A stretch of 64,000 nt of DNA from Streptomyces sp. Root431 (lineage in GTDB: Bacteria > Actinomycetota > Actinomycetes > Streptomycetales > Streptomycetaceae). The stretch lies in contig NZ_LMEI01000006.1 in assembly GCF_001426585.1 (NCBI RefSeq), positions 300,956-364,955 on the forward strand. The letters run 5' to 3'. Shown in pieces: positions 16,058 through 24,967 of the stretch. The first letter of the stretch is position 1; each line of letters begins with the position of its first letter. A program made the translations under genes and the position numbers. The notes beneath the pieces are model-generated. The model was not told the DNA's origin. It saw only the letters and a list, made by a program, of their open reading frames with translations, and searched no databases.

Positions 16058-16188
16058 GTGGGGGACGCGCAGGGACCGCGTTCGGGACGTAAAGCGTGAT
16101 TTGTGGCGCAACAGGATGCTGGACTCTCCAGGCCCGGCACGCGCTGTAAATCATGCAGTCCCGAACGCGGTCCCGGAGCGTCCCCCAC
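16058..16188. repeat. long imperfect inverted repeat (hairpin/MITE-like element)
   Basis: 31-bp arms at 16058-16088 and 16158-16188 match with three mismatches. After a short bulge the pairing resumes further in (TGATTT/AAATCA, GCGC/GCGC), giving about 45 paired bases around a central loop of roughly 35 nt. It lies between the secreted-protein gene and the ROK regulator, whose start is 143 bp away. No target-site duplication was evident. It could be a miniature transposable element or a structured RNA. Confidence 0.75.
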
Positions 16189-16331
16189 GGCGGGACCCAC
16201 GACAGGCCCCGCTCACCCGCCCAACGGCCACACGCCCCACCCGCCCACCCGCCCAGCGGCCACGCCCCACCCGGCCAAGGGCAGACGCCCAGGGGAACAC
16301 CCCACCCCCCGATCATGGGAGACTCGCCCCC

Positions 16332-17558
16332 ATGAACGGCAAGGCGACGACGATCCGGACACGGCTGGACAGGGGGCGCAACGCGCTCGGCCCCGCGCTG
16401 GAGCTGGTGCACACCGGCAGGGCTCCGACACGGGCCGTCCTCACCGCCGAACTCGGCGTCACCCGGGCCACCGCGGGCGCGGTCGCCGCCGAGCTGGAGG
16501 CGCTCGGCCTCATCCGCGTCGACTCCAACCCCGGCGCCGCCGCCGGCTCCCAGGGCCGCCCCTCCCACCGGCTCGCCGTCGACGAGAAGGGCCCCGTCGC
16601 CCTCGCCGCCCAGGTCCACGCGGACGGCTTCCGCGCCGCGCTCGTCGGTCTCGGCGGCACCATCGTCGCCACGGCTCCCGGCTGCGTCACCGTCTCCGCC
16701 GACCCCGCCCAGGTCCTCGGCGCCGTGGTCGACGCAGGAGCCGCGCTGCTCCGGGAGAGCGGCCGGCGCTGCGTCGGCGCCGGACTCGCCGCACCGTCCG
16801 CGGTGGCGGAGCCCGAGGGCACCGCGCTCAACCCGCTCCACCTCGCCTGGCCCGCCGGCGCGCCGGTTCGGGAGATCTTCGCCGAGCGGGTGCGGGCCGC
16901 CGGGATCGAGGGTCCGGCCTTCACCGGAAACGACGTCAACCTCGCCGCCCTCGCCGAGCACCGCCACGGCGCCGGGCGCGGGGCTCGCGACCTTCTCTGC
17001 GTGGCCACCGGCCACCGGGGCGTCGGCGGCGCGCTCGTCCTCGACGGGCGCCTGCACACCGGCAGCGCGGGCCTCGCCCTGGAGGTCGGCCATCTGACGG
17101 TCAATCCGGAGGGGCGCCCCTGCCACTGCGGCAGCCGCGGCTGCCTCGACGTCGAGACGGACCCGCTCGCCTTCCTGACGGTCGCGGGACGGGACCCCGG
17201 ACCCGAGGTCTCCCTGCTCCAGCAGGCCCGTGACCTGCTGCGGACGAGCCGGGACGACCCGGGTGTCCGGGTCGCCACCGGGGAGCTGATCGACCGCCTC
17301 GGTCTCGGCCTCGCGGGCCTCGTGAACATCCTCAATCCGGACCGGATCATCCTCGGCGGGCTCCACCGCGAGCTCCTCGACGCCGACCCCGAGCGTCTCC
17401 GCGCGGTCGTCGCCGACCGCAGCCTCTGGGGTCGCAGCGGCGGGGTCCCGATCCTGCCCTGCACGCTGGACCACAACAGCCTGGTGGGCGCGGCCGAGCT
17501 CGCCTGGCAGCCGGTGCTCGACGATCCGCTGGCCGCGCTCGGCCGGGAGCCCGCCTGA
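16332..17558 (+). CDS. ROK-family transcriptional regulator
   Basis: 408-aa NagC/XylR-type protein. N-terminal winged helix at about residues 25-75 (APTRAVLTAELGVTRATAGAVAAELEALGLI) joined to a ROK domain whose zinc motif CHCGSRGC sits at about 263-270. The ATG at 16332 begins the first run with regulator-like codon use. It would repress sugar or amino-sugar genes and respond to a sugar ligand. No transporter or glycosidase is adjacent, so its targets are probably elsewhere. Confidence 0.87.
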   Translation: MNGKATTIRTRLDRGRNALGPALELVHTGRAPTRAVLTAELGVTRATAGAVAAELEALGLIRVDSNPGAAAGSQGRPSHRLAVDEKGPVALAAQVHADGFRAALVGLGGTIVATAPGCVTVSADPAQVLGAVVDAGAALLRESGRRCVGAGLAAPSAVAEPEGTALNPLHLAWPAGAPVREIFAERVRAAGIEGPAFTGNDVNLAALAEHRHGAGRGARDLLCVATGHRGVGGALVLDGRLHTGSAGLALEVGHLTVNPEGRPCHCGSRGCLDVETDPLAFLTVAGRDPGPEVSLLQQARDLLRTSRDDPGVRVATGELIDRLGLGLAGLVNILNPDRIILGGLHRELLDADPERLRAVVADRSLWGRSGGVPILPCTLDHNSLVGAAELAWQPVLDDPLAALGREPA

Positions 17559-17602
17559 GCGACTCGCGCGGCTGGGGCCGGAGCGGTCGACCTGCGGACG
17601 CG

Positions 17603-18064
17603 CTACTCCAGCCACGCCCCCTCGCGCATCACGACCCTGCCGCGCAGTTCCGGCTCGCCGCGCCAGGCGCGCACCGTCCGGGGCGTCACGCACAGGTACA
17701 CGTAGGGGGTCTCCTCCCTCCGCGGATCCCAGCCGAACTTGCCCAGGAACGCGTCCGCGGCCTCCTGCGGCACTTCCTGCGCGGAGTGGCACGTCGCCTC
17801 CCCTTGCAGCAGCACCACGTCGAAGGCATCCGGCAACGCCAGCCGTACGCGCGGTTCCTCGCGTGCGTTGCGCGCGGTCGCGGAGTTCGCGCCGGTACAC
17901 ATCCACACGGCCCGCCCGTCCCACAGGAACCACAGGGGCACCTGATGCGGGCCGTGGTCGGGGTGGGACGTCGACACCCAGATGTCGCGCTCCGAGCCGA
18001 GCCGTTCCAGGGTGTCCCGCCTGCGCTCCGCCGTGTCGCGGCGGATGGTCTCCGTTGCTTGCAT
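17603..18064 (-). CDS. pyridoxamine 5'-phosphate oxidase family protein
   Basis: 153-aa split-barrel flavin/F420-binding protein (PPOX family). Segments typical of the family: IWVSTSHPDHGPHQVPLWFLWDG, WMCTGANSATARNAREEPRVRLAL and a C-terminal basic strand. Cytoplasmic, probably a homodimer. TAGGGT ending 8 nt upstream supports the ATG at 18064. Members include F420-dependent reductases and haem-binding proteins; the exact reaction cannot be read from sequence. Confidence 0.85.
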   Translation of the reverse strand: MQATETIRRDTAERRRDTLERLGSERDIWVSTSHPDHGPHQVPLWFLWDGRAVWMCTGANSATARNAREEPRVRLALPDAFDVVLLQGEATCHSAQEVPQEAADAFLGKFGWDPRREETPYVYLCVTPRTVRAWRGEPELRGRVVMREGAWLE

Positions 18065-18072
18065 GGGCGCCG

Positions 18073-18078
18073 ACCCTA
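18073..18078 (-). promoter_or_regulatory. -10 box of the PPOX gene
   Basis: Minus-strand TAGGGT ends 8 nt before the ATG at 18064. Confidence 0.6.
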
Positions 18079-18239
18079 GTCAGCGGGCTCGCGGTACGCA
18101 TGGGGCAGAGGTCCTAGGCCGGGAGGCGGACCGCTACCCGGGCCCCCACCAGCGGGTTCGGGGACCCGGGGCTCAGGACGTGTGACGCATCCGGTGTGGA
18201 GGCGGCCGAAAATCGCTGGGAGGGAGAGGGCGGACGACG

Positions 18240-18245
18240 TAGCGT
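18240..18245 (+). promoter_or_regulatory. -10 box of the methyltransferase gene
   Basis: TAGCGT ends 8 nt before the GTG at 18254 and argues against the in-frame GTG at 18182, which lies upstream of this promoter. Confidence 0.6.
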
Positions 18246-18253
18246 TCCGCCTC

Positions 18254-19024
18254 GTGATCACTTCGGACTCCGGTCTCCCCCCACGCCTCGGCAGCCTCAC
18301 CTTCCACGGACCCCTCTCCGAGGCCCGCGCCACCCGCATCATCGAACGGCTCGCCGCCGAGCAGCCCGCCGACGTCCTCGACATCGGCTGCGGCTGGGGC
18401 GAGTTGCTGCTCCGCCTCCTGGAGAAGGCCCCGGGCGCCAAGGGGGTCGGGATCGACATCAACGCCGAGGACCTGGCCCGCGGCCGGGCGCTCGCCGAGG
18501 AGCGCGGTCTCGCCGAGCGCATGCTCTTCGTCGAGGAGTCGGCGCTCGGCACCGACCGGGGTCCGGTCGACGCGATCCTCTGCCTCGGGTCGAGCCAGGC
18601 GCTCTGCGACCCCGAGCAGCCGTACGATCCCGCCGCCGTCCTCCGCGAACTGCGGCGCCTGGTCCGGCCCGGCGGCCGGGTCGTCCTCGGCGAGGGCTTC
18701 TGGGAGCGCACCCCGGCGGAGGAGGAGCTGGCCGGGATGTGGCCCGGCGCGCAGGCGGGCGACCACTACTCGCTCGGCGCCCTCGTGGAGCTCGCGATCG
18801 AGGCGGGCTTCCGGCCGGCGTGGATCGAGACGGCGAGCGCCGAGGAGTGGGAGGAGTTCGAGTCCGGCTACCGGTACGACACCGAGGTCTGGCTCGCCGC
18901 CCACCCGGACCACCCGCTCGCCGCCGAGACCCGCGAGCGCGTCGACCGCCAGCGGTCGACCTGGCTGAACGGCTACCGGGGGATCCTCGGGATCACGTAC
19001 CTCACCCTCGTCGCCGTGGCCTGA
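18254..19024 (+). CDS. class I SAM-dependent methyltransferase
   Basis: 256-aa Rossmann methyltransferase. Motif I VLDIGCGWGELLLRLL at about residues 46-61, acidic motif II GVGIDINAEDL, motif post-I LCLGSSQALCD and motif III LVRPGGRVVLGEGFWE. The start is set by the promoter spacing. The C-terminal half is Trp/Glu-rich and probably binds the acceptor. No operon partner; the downstream gene is convergent. Acceptor substrate unknown. Confidence 0.88.
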   Translation: MITSDSGLPPRLGSLTFHGPLSEARATRIIERLAAEQPADVLDIGCGWGELLLRLLEKAPGAKGVGIDINAEDLARGRALAEERGLAERMLFVEESALGTDRGPVDAILCLGSSQALCDPEQPYDPAAVLRELRRLVRPGGRVVLGEGFWERTPAEEELAGMWPGAQAGDHYSLGALVELAIEAGFRPAWIETASAEEWEEFESGYRYDTEVWLAAHPDHPLAAETRERVDRQRSTWLNGYRGILGITYLTLVAVA

Positions 19025-19031
19025 GGCCGCG

Positions 19032-19646
19032 TCACCACCGGCGCCGTCCGGCCCCCAACCCGTCGCGGCCGGGGGCCGAGAGGTGCAGGACCCGGAAGCG
19101 CTCGCCCTCGTCGGCGGGCGCTTCCGCGCCCGCCTCATCCGCATCGCCCACCCCGTCCGCCCAGAGGGTGAAGGCGAGCAGCTCCCAGTGGCGCGGATCC
19201 ACCGCCAGGGCCGAGGCGACCACGCCGTCCCTGCGTGCCTCCCGGGCGTGCCGGGCCACCGCGTCCGCCACGGCCTCGCCCGGCGGCACCCCTTCGCCGA
19301 GCGGCGTCCTGCGGCGCGTGGCGGTACGGGGAGCCGACGCGGCCGCCGGCCCCTCCTCGTACGAGACGCCCGTCCAGTGCTGCACCACCGGCCGGCCGAA
19401 GTCGTTCACGATGCCCTGGAAACCCGGCCCCCAGAGAAAGGAGTTCATGCCCTCGGGGGTGGCCCAGAGGTAGAACGGCGTGTACTGGTTGACCGGCGAT
19501 CCGTCCTCCCGCTCCCGGACCAGATAGGCCTTCAGACCGAGCCCGGGGAAGGCGTCGAGCAGATGGCCCCTCGTCGCGACCCGCTCGCGGATGATCCCCA
19601 TGTCGTAGTCGGCGGGCAGAGTGATCTCGTACTGCATCGCGTGCAC
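19032..19646 (-). CDS. DUF4865-family protein
   Basis: 204-aa protein of unknown function that I associate with DUF4865, based on MQYEITLPADYDMGIIRERV, the NQYTPFYLWATPEGMNSFLWG core and the DFGRPVVQHWTG segment. Possibly a dimeric alpha/beta-barrel related to monooxygenase folds. The GTG at 19646 has GGAGAG 8 nt upstream; the ATG at 19637 is the alternative. It lies directly downstream of a TetR gene on the same strand (49-bp gap), so the two may be co-transcribed and the protein may be the regulated effector. Confidence 0.75.
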   Translation of the reverse strand: MHAMQYEITLPADYDMGIIRERVATRGHLLDAFPGLGLKAYLVREREDGSPVNQYTPFYLWATPEGMNSFLWGPGFQGIVNDFGRPVVQHWTGVSYEEGPAAASAPRTATRRRTPLGEGVPPGEAVADAVARHAREARRDGVVASALAVDPRHWELLAFTLWADGVGDADEAGAEAPADEGERFRVLHLSAPGRDGLGAGRRRW

Positions 19647-19694
19647 GGAACTGTCTCTCCGGTCTCTTCGGAATTCCCCCGGTGGAGGGGGCGG

Positions 19695-20264
19695 TCAGGG
19701 AGTCGCGAGCAGCGACAGCAGACCGCGTACGGCGCTGTCGAACGGCGCCCGTGAGCCCGTGGCGCGGGCCAGGACATAGCCGCCCTGTACGGTCGCCACG
19801 ACCGTCGCCGCGATCTCCACGGGATCGATGGAGGCCCTCAACTCACCACTGTCCAGGCCTTCTCGGACCACCTCGGCGAGCCGGTCGCGCAGCCGGTCCA
19901 GCACTTCCTCGACGGGGGCGCGCAGTTCGGGGTGGGCGATCACCTCCGGGTCCATGGTCAGCCGCCCCACCGGGCAGCCGCGCAGGACCTCGCGCTCGCG
20001 CAGCAGGTACGCCTCGATCCGCTCGTACGCCGAGCCCTCGCCGCCCAGGACGGCCTCGGCCGCGGCGCCCATCTCCTCGGCCGTACGCCGGATCGCCGCG
20101 AGCGCCAGGTCGGGCTTCCCCGAGAAGTGGTGGTACATGCTGCCCTGGCCCGCGCCCGCCGCCTGCTGGACGGCCTTGGGGCTCGTGCCCACGTAGCCGC
20201 GCTCCCACAGCAGCTCGCGGGTCGCCTCGACGAGGCGCTCGGCGGTGGTCTTCGGAGTGCTCAT
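19695..20264 (-). CDS. TetR-family transcriptional regulator
   Basis: 189-aa TetR-type repressor. Helix-turn-helix at about residues 24-46 (TSPKAVQQAAGAGQGSMYHHF); the ligand domain resembles the TetR_C group found with oxidoreductase targets. The ATG at 20264 is supported by TACAGT 6 nt upstream. A CTGTAC/GTACAG inverted repeat overlaps that -10, giving autoregulation. It is divergent from the SHOCT/ABC/FtsX operon and upstream of the DUF4865 gene; either or both could be targets. Confidence 0.9.
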   Translation of the reverse strand: MSTPKTTAERLVEATRELLWERGYVGTSPKAVQQAAGAGQGSMYHHFSGKPDLALAAIRRTAEEMGAAAEAVLGGEGSAYERIEAYLLREREVLRGCPVGRLTMDPEVIAHPELRAPVEEVLDRLRDRLAEVVREGLDSGELRASIDPVEIAATVVATVQGGYVLARATGSRAPFDSAVRGLLSLLATP

Positions 20265-20270
20265 GACCGC

Positions 20271-20276
20271 ACTGTA
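20271..20276 (-). promoter_or_regulatory. -10 box of the TetR gene
   Basis: Minus-strand TACAGT ends 6 nt before the ATG at 20264 and lies inside the left arm of the operator. Confidence 0.6.
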
Positions 20277-20293
20277 CATATCAGTAGGTACAG
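20272..20293. promoter_or_regulatory. TetR operator candidate
   Basis: CTGTAC (20272-20277) and GTACAG (20288-20293) form a perfect inverted repeat with a 10-bp spacer, over the TetR -10 box and upstream of the divergent ABC operon. Confidence 0.65.
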
Positions 20294-20433
20294 AGAGGAA
20301 GGCCGTCCGGACCGCCCGCGTACTCCCGCTGTCGTACGCGCGAAGCCGCTGCCCGTACGACGCCCCGGACCCCCTCCCCGCGCGAGTCTCGAAGCACGGA
20401 CATCACCCCAGCGCACCGAGGAGCTGAACCCTC

Positions 20434-20733
20434 ATGAACACCCTCGCCGACACCCTCGCCCACGCGGGCCCCGGCCCGTGGATCCTCCTCTTCCCCCTGA
20501 TCTGGGCCGTCGTCATCGCGGGCGTCGTCACGCTCGCCCGCCGCGCCGGATGGCGCCCGGGCCGCGGCGGCCGTCCCCACCGGGACGGCGGGCCGGACGA
20601 GCACTCGCCGATCGCCCTGCTCGGCCACCGGTTCGCCGCCGGGGAGATCGACGAGGACGAGTACTGGCGCCGCCTCACCGTCCTGGAGGAGCAGTTCGGC
20701 CGCGCCGCGACCACCAAGGAGCGCCGGGCATGA
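20434..20733 (+). CDS. small membrane protein with SHOCT domain
   Basis: 99-aa protein: one membrane helix at about residues 17-36 (WILLFPLIWAVVIAGVVTL), a basic Gly/Arg linker, then a SHOCT-like helical hairpin (ALLGHRFAAGEIDEDEYWRR). GGAG lies about 10 nt before the ATG. It is the first gene of an operon; its stop overlaps the ATG of the ABC ATPase (ATGA). It may help assemble or regulate the exporter. Confidence 0.82.
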   Translation: MNTLADTLAHAGPGPWILLFPLIWAVVIAGVVTLARRAGWRPGRGGRPHRDGGPDEHSPIALLGHRFAAGEIDEDEYWRRLTVLEEQFGRAATTKERRA

Positions 20734-21545
20734 CCACCGCGACCCACACCCCCGCCGCGCACGCCGCCCGGGTCCTGGACGCCGTCAAGGTCTACGGGCG
20801 GGGCGACACCGAGGTCAGGGCCCTCGACGGGGTGAGCGTCGACTTCCCGGCCGGCCGCTTCACCGCCGTCATGGGCCCCTCGGGCTCGGGCAAGTCCACG
20901 CTCCTGCACTGCGCGGCCGGGCTCGACACCCTCACGTCCGGTGCCGCCTTCGTCGGCGGCACCGACCTCTCCACCCTCGACGACCGCCGTCTGACGCTGC
21001 TGCGCCGCGACCGCGTCGGCTTCGTCTTCCAGGCCTTCAACCTGCTGCCGACCCTGACCGTCGCGGAGAACATCACCCTCCCGCTCGACCTCGCGGGGAG
21101 GACCCCCGACCGGGCCCGCTTCGACCGGCTCGTCGACACCGTCGGTCTGCGCGACCGCCTGCACCACCGGCCGGGCGAGCTCTCCGGCGGACAGCAGCAG
21201 CGCGTGGCCGTCGCCCGCGCCTTCGCCGGCGACCCGGACGTCGTCTTCGCCGACGAACCGACCGGGAACCTCGACTCGCGCTCCGGCGAGGAGGTCCTGC
21301 GGCTGCTCGGCCGTACGGTGCGGGAGACCGGCCGTACGGTCGTCATGGTCACCCACGACCCGGTCGCCGCCGCCCACGCCGACGAGGTGGTCTTCCTCGC
21401 CGACGGGCGGCTCGTCGACCGGATGACCGGCCCGACGGCCGACCGCGTCCTCGACCGCATGAAGGCCTTCGAGACCGACACCGGCCGACCCTCCGCGGCG
21501 CCCCCCGCCACGGCTTCCCTCACGACCCGAGGAGGGGCGACATGA
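20730..21545 (+). CDS. ABC transporter ATP-binding protein (MacB/LolD type)
   Basis: 271-aa ATPase. Walker A GPSGSGKST, Q loop FQAFNLLP, signature LSGGQQQRVAVARA, Walker B VVFADEPTGNLDS, H-loop His in MVTHD. The pattern is that of ATPases that partner FtsX-type permeases. ATG at 20730 overlaps the SHOCT gene stop, and its own stop overlaps the permease ATG at 21542, so the three are translationally coupled. It powers the permease below; substrate unknown (lipoprotein, peptide or antibiotic). Confidence 0.95.
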   Translation: MTTATHTPAAHAARVLDAVKVYGRGDTEVRALDGVSVDFPAGRFTAVMGPSGSGKSTLLHCAAGLDTLTSGAAFVGGTDLSTLDDRRLTLLRRDRVGFVFQAFNLLPTLTVAENITLPLDLAGRTPDRARFDRLVDTVGLRDRLHHRPGELSGGQQQRVAVARAFAGDPDVVFADEPTGNLDSRSGEEVLRLLGRTVRETGRTVVMVTHDPVAAAHADEVVFLADGRLVDRMTGPTADRVLDRMKAFETDTGRPSAAPPATASLTTRGGAT

Positions 21546-24103
21546 GACCCCCCGCCACCCTCCGCCTCACCCTCTCCTCCCTCCGCGCCCACCGGCGCCG
21601 CTTCCTCGGTACCTTCGCCGCCGTCCTCCTCGGGGTCGCCTTCCTCACCGGCACCCTCGTCATGGGCGACACCCTGCGCGCGAGCTTCGACACGATGTTC
21701 ACCGGCGCCACCCGGGGCACGGACGCCGTCGTCCGCAGCGCCACCACCGTCACGGCGGCAGGCGAGGCCCAGGGCACCCGCGGCCCCGTCGACGCCGACC
21801 TCGCCGACCGGATCGCCCGGGTCCCCGAGGTCGCCGCCGCCGCGCCCCTCATCGAGGGCGCCGGCCAGCTCCTCGCCGCCGACGGGACCCCCGTCGGCGG
21901 CAAAGGCCCGCCCACCCTCGCCGGGAACTGGATCGAGGACGAGGCCCTCAACCCGTACCGCCTCTCGGAGGGACGCACTCCGCACGCGCCCGGTGAGGCC
22001 GTCGTCAACCGGGGCGCGGCGAAGGCCGCAGGCCTCCGCGTCGGCGACACGACCGTCCTGCGCACCCCCGACCCCGTGCGGGTCACCGTCGTCGGCCTCG
22101 CCACCTTCGGCGGCGCCGACGGCATGGGCCAGGTCACCTGGACCGGCCTGACCCGCGCCGACGCCGAGCGGTACCTGACGGCCCGCCCCGGCGAGGCGAC
22201 GAGCATCGCCGTACGCGCCGGGCCCGGCGTCAGCCAGAAGGAGCTGGTCGCCGCGCTCGCCCCCGCCCTGCCCGAGGGGGTCGAGGCGATCACCGGACAG
22301 CGCGCGGCCGAGGAGAACACCGAGATGGTCTCCGGCCGGTTCCTCGGCCTCTTCACCACCTTCCTGCTGGTCTTCAGCGGTGTCGCGGTGCTCGTCTCCG
22401 TCTTCACCATCCACAACACCTTCGCCGTCCTCGTCGCCCAGCGGACCCGCGAGAACGCCCTGCTCCGCGCCGTCGGCGCCGCCCGCCGCCAGGTCGTCAC
22501 CGGCACGCTCGCCGAGGCGCTCGCCGTGGGGCTGCTCGCCTCCGCCGCCGGACTCCTCGCCGGGATCGGCGTGGCCGCCGGCCTCCAGGCACTCTTCCCG
22601 GCCATCGGGTTCCCGTTCCCCGAGGGCGACCTGGTCGTCACCGCAGGCTCCCTCGCGCTCCCGCTCGGCGTCGGACTCGCGGTCTGCGCCGGCTCGGCGC
22701 TCCTGCCCGCCGTACGGGCGGGGCGCACGGCCCCGCTGGCCGCGCTCCGCGAGACGGACGTCGACGGCTCGGGCACCTCCCGCGCCCGCGCGCTGACCGG
22801 CGGCACGCTCCTCGCCGCCGCCGTCGGCACCGTCCTCGCGGGAGTGCTCGGCGACGACCCCTCGCTGTGGCTCGCCGCCACCGGCGCGGGGATCGCCGTC
22901 GCCGCCTTCGTGGTCCTCGGACCGGTGGCCGCATCGGTCGCCGTACGCGCGCTCGGCAGACCCCTGCGCGGCGCCAACCGCGGCCTCGCCCGCCGCAACG
23001 CCCTGCGCAGCCCCGGACGGACGGCCGCGACCGCCACCGCCCTCATGATCGGGGTCGCCGTCGTCACCCTCTTCACCGTCTTCGGCGCCTCCCTCAAGGC
23101 GACCATGGACCGCACGGTCGACCGCTCCTTCGCGGGCGACGTGGCCATCGGAGCGCCCTCGTTCGGCGCGGGCGGCAGCGGGCTCAGCCCCCGACTCGCC
23201 CCGGCGGTCGCCGCGCTGCCCGAGGTCGGCACGGCCGTCGGCCTGGGGAGCGGAGTCGCGGAGGTCGACGGCCGGGGCCGCGCCCTGACCGTCACCGACC
23301 CGGCCGCGCTCGCCCGCACCCTCGACCTCGGAGAGGTACGGGGCACCCTCACCGGACTCGGTGCGGACGGGCTCGCCGTCGCCGCCGACGAGGCCGCGGC
23401 CTCGGGCCTGGCGCCCGGGCGCACGGCCGAGCTGGCGTTCACGGACGGCACCCGGCGGACGTTCACCGTCCGGGCGGTCTACGAGCGCGCCGACCTCGCC
23501 GGGGACTACCTGATCACCCGCGAGGCCTGGGCCCCGCACCGCACCCAGGACGCCGACCGGCTGGTCGCCGTCGCCTTCGCGGACGGCGTGTCCGCGGCGG
23601 ACGGCAAGGCGGCCGTGACCGCGGTCGCGGACCGCTACGGCCAACCGGAGGTGCAGACCCGGGAGGAGTACGCGGAGGCCTCGGCGGGCGGCATCGACAT
23701 GATGCTCACCCTCGTCTACGCGCTCCTCGCGCTCGCGGTCCTCATCGCCCTGCTCGGCATCGCGAACACGCTGACCCTCGCCGTCCACGAACGGACCCGC
23801 GAGCTCGGCCTGTTGAGGGCCGTCGGACAGACCCGCGCCCAGCTGCGCGCCATGGTCCGCTGGGAGTCCGTCCTCGTCGCCGCCTTCGGCACCCTCGGCG
23901 GGCTCACCCTCGGCGGCTTCCTCGGCTGGGTGCTCGTCCGCGCCTTGGAGGGATCGGGCGACAGCGCGCTCGCCTTCGCCGTACCGTCGGCGCGACTGGC
24001 GGCCGTGGCCCTGATCGGCCTGGCGGCGGGCGTCGTGGCGGCCTGGCGCCCGGCCCGCCGCGCGGCGCGCCTGGAGATCCTCCGGGCGATCGGCACGGAG
24101 TGA
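21542..24103 (+). CDS. FtsX/MacB-type ABC permease
   Basis: 853-aa membrane protein with two repeats. Each consists of an N-terminal helix, a large extracytoplasmic MacB_PCD-like domain and a three-helix FtsX domain (about residues 265-390 and 725-845). Typical FtsX cytosolic motifs RTRENALLRAVGAARRQ and ERTRELGLLRAVGQTRAQ occur once in each half. Together with the ATPase it forms a complete mechanotransmission-type exporter. Such systems in Gram-positives often confer peptide-antibiotic resistance or move lipoproteins. The divergent TetR may control it. Confidence 0.93.
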   Translation: MRPPATLRLTLSSLRAHRRRFLGTFAAVLLGVAFLTGTLVMGDTLRASFDTMFTGATRGTDAVVRSATTVTAAGEAQGTRGPVDADLADRIARVPEVAAAAPLIEGAGQLLAADGTPVGGKGPPTLAGNWIEDEALNPYRLSEGRTPHAPGEAVVNRGAAKAAGLRVGDTTVLRTPDPVRVTVVGLATFGGADGMGQVTWTGLTRADAERYLTARPGEATSIAVRAGPGVSQKELVAALAPALPEGVEAITGQRAAEENTEMVSGRFLGLFTTFLLVFSGVAVLVSVFTIHNTFAVLVAQRTRENALLRAVGAARRQVVTGTLAEALAVGLLASAAGLLAGIGVAAGLQALFPAIGFPFPEGDLVVTAGSLALPLGVGLAVCAGSALLPAVRAGRTAPLAALRETDVDGSGTSRARALTGGTLLAAAVGTVLAGVLGDDPSLWLAATGAGIAVAAFVVLGPVAASVAVRALGRPLRGANRGLARRNALRSPGRTAATATALMIGVAVVTLFTVFGASLKATMDRTVDRSFAGDVAIGAPSFGAGGSGLSPRLAPAVAALPEVGTAVGLGSGVAEVDGRGRALTVTDPAALARTLDLGEVRGTLTGLGADGLAVAADEAAASGLAPGRTAELAFTDGTRRTFTVRAVYERADLAGDYLITREAWAPHRTQDADRLVAVAFADGVSAADGKAAVTAVADRYGQPEVQTREEYAEASAGGIDMMLTLVYALLALAVLIALLGIANTLTLAVHERTRELGLLRAVGQTRAQLRAMVRWESVLVAAFGTLGGLTLGGFLGWVLVRALEGSGDSALAFAVPSARLAAVALIGLAAGVVAAWRPARRAARLEILRAIGTE

Positions 24104-24123
24104 CGTTCAGGCGGTGGCCTTCG

Positions 24124-24159
24124 GGCCGGCCGGGTGGGCGTCAACCCGCCCGGCCGGCC
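24124..24159. terminator. terminator hairpin between permease and anti-sigma-like gene
   Basis: 11-bp perfect arms GGCCGGCCGGG/CCCGGCCGGCC, extended inside by TGGG/CCCG, with loop CGTCAA. The loop contains the stop codon of the minus-strand gene. Confidence 0.75.
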
Positions 24160-24782
24160 GGGACCGGTCCGGCGACGACGGGGGCCAGGGCCGGTCCGGC
24201 GACGACCGGCGCGAGGACCGGCTCGGCCGGGGTGCCGAAGGGCACGTCGGGGACGCCCGGGAAGGGGCCGTACGTCCCGAAGGGGACCTCGGGCGCGGGG
24301 CCGTGCACGGTGTGCGCGCGCTCCTCGACCGGGGCGGCGGACGGCGGCGCCGTGAGCGTGAACCACACGACCTTCCCGTCGGCGCCGCACGGGCGGACGC
24401 CCCAACTCTCGCTGACCGCACCGACGATGGCGAGGCCCCGGCCGGAGGTGGCGAGTGAGTCGAGCGCGTCGAGTGGGTCGAAGGCGTCGAGTCCGTCACC
24501 GTCGACCGGGAATCCGGCCTTCGGTATTCGGGGGTCGTGGTCCCTGACCGACACGGTCAGCCGGTCGAGCAGCAGCTCGATCTCGACCGTGCAGCGCTTG
24601 TCGGGCTGCGCGTGGCGGTGGACGTTGGTCAGAAGCTCGGTGACACCCAGCGCGGCATGGTCGATCAAAGCGTCGAGATGCCAGTGGCGCAGATGCGCGG
24701 AGACGATTCTGCGGACCTGACCGATCCGCGACGGCAGGGCATGGAGCTCCACCGCGTAATACCTGCTCGGCTCGCTGATCAC
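24141..24782 (-). CDS. RsbW-like ATP-binding protein (anti-sigma/HATPase)
   Basis: 213-aa protein with a GHKL ATPase domain at about residues 15-140: N box ALGVTELLTNVHRHA, G1 box VRDHDPRIP and G2-like ATSGRGLAIVGAVSESW. These single-domain ATPases, many per streptomycete genome, act as anti-sigma-factor or anti-anti-sigma kinases. The last 60 residues are a Pro/Val/Gly tail with internal repeats (LAPVVAGP twice, VPFGT twice), probably disordered. GTG at 24782 has GGGGAGT upstream. No sigma factor is adjacent. Confidence 0.85.
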   Translation of the reverse strand: MISEPSRYYAVELHALPSRIGQVRRIVSAHLRHWHLDALIDHAALGVTELLTNVHRHAQPDKRCTVEIELLLDRLTVSVRDHDPRIPKAGFPVDGDGLDAFDPLDALDSLATSGRGLAIVGAVSESWGVRPCGADGKVVWFTLTAPPSAAPVEERAHTVHGPAPEVPFGTYGPFPGVPDVPFGTPAEPVLAPVVAGPALAPVVAGPVPAGRAG

Positions 24783-24967
24783 GGCTGCGACTCCCCGAAG
24801 TAGTCCGGAAGAAGACGAAGATTCGGATCTCTCATGCGGTACAGCGGTACAGCAGGGTGGCGACCGAGCGGTCGAAGCGCAATGTCACCACCGGTGAACC
24901 CTCGGTGAGGTGGTTCCAGCGTGAACCAGCGGTGACCGTGCCGCAACTCGCGGCGAACCGTGGCAGG

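Noticed and set aside
16058..16188. Simple rho-independent terminator of the secreted-protein gene
   Set aside because: The arms are too long and too far apart (about 35-nt loop with internal bulge), so it is listed as a repeat instead.
20792..23788. A 998-codon open frame antisense to the ABC transporter genes
   Set aside because: Composition is Gly/Glu/Arg/Asp filler and the plus strand encodes clear ATPase and FtsX motifs.
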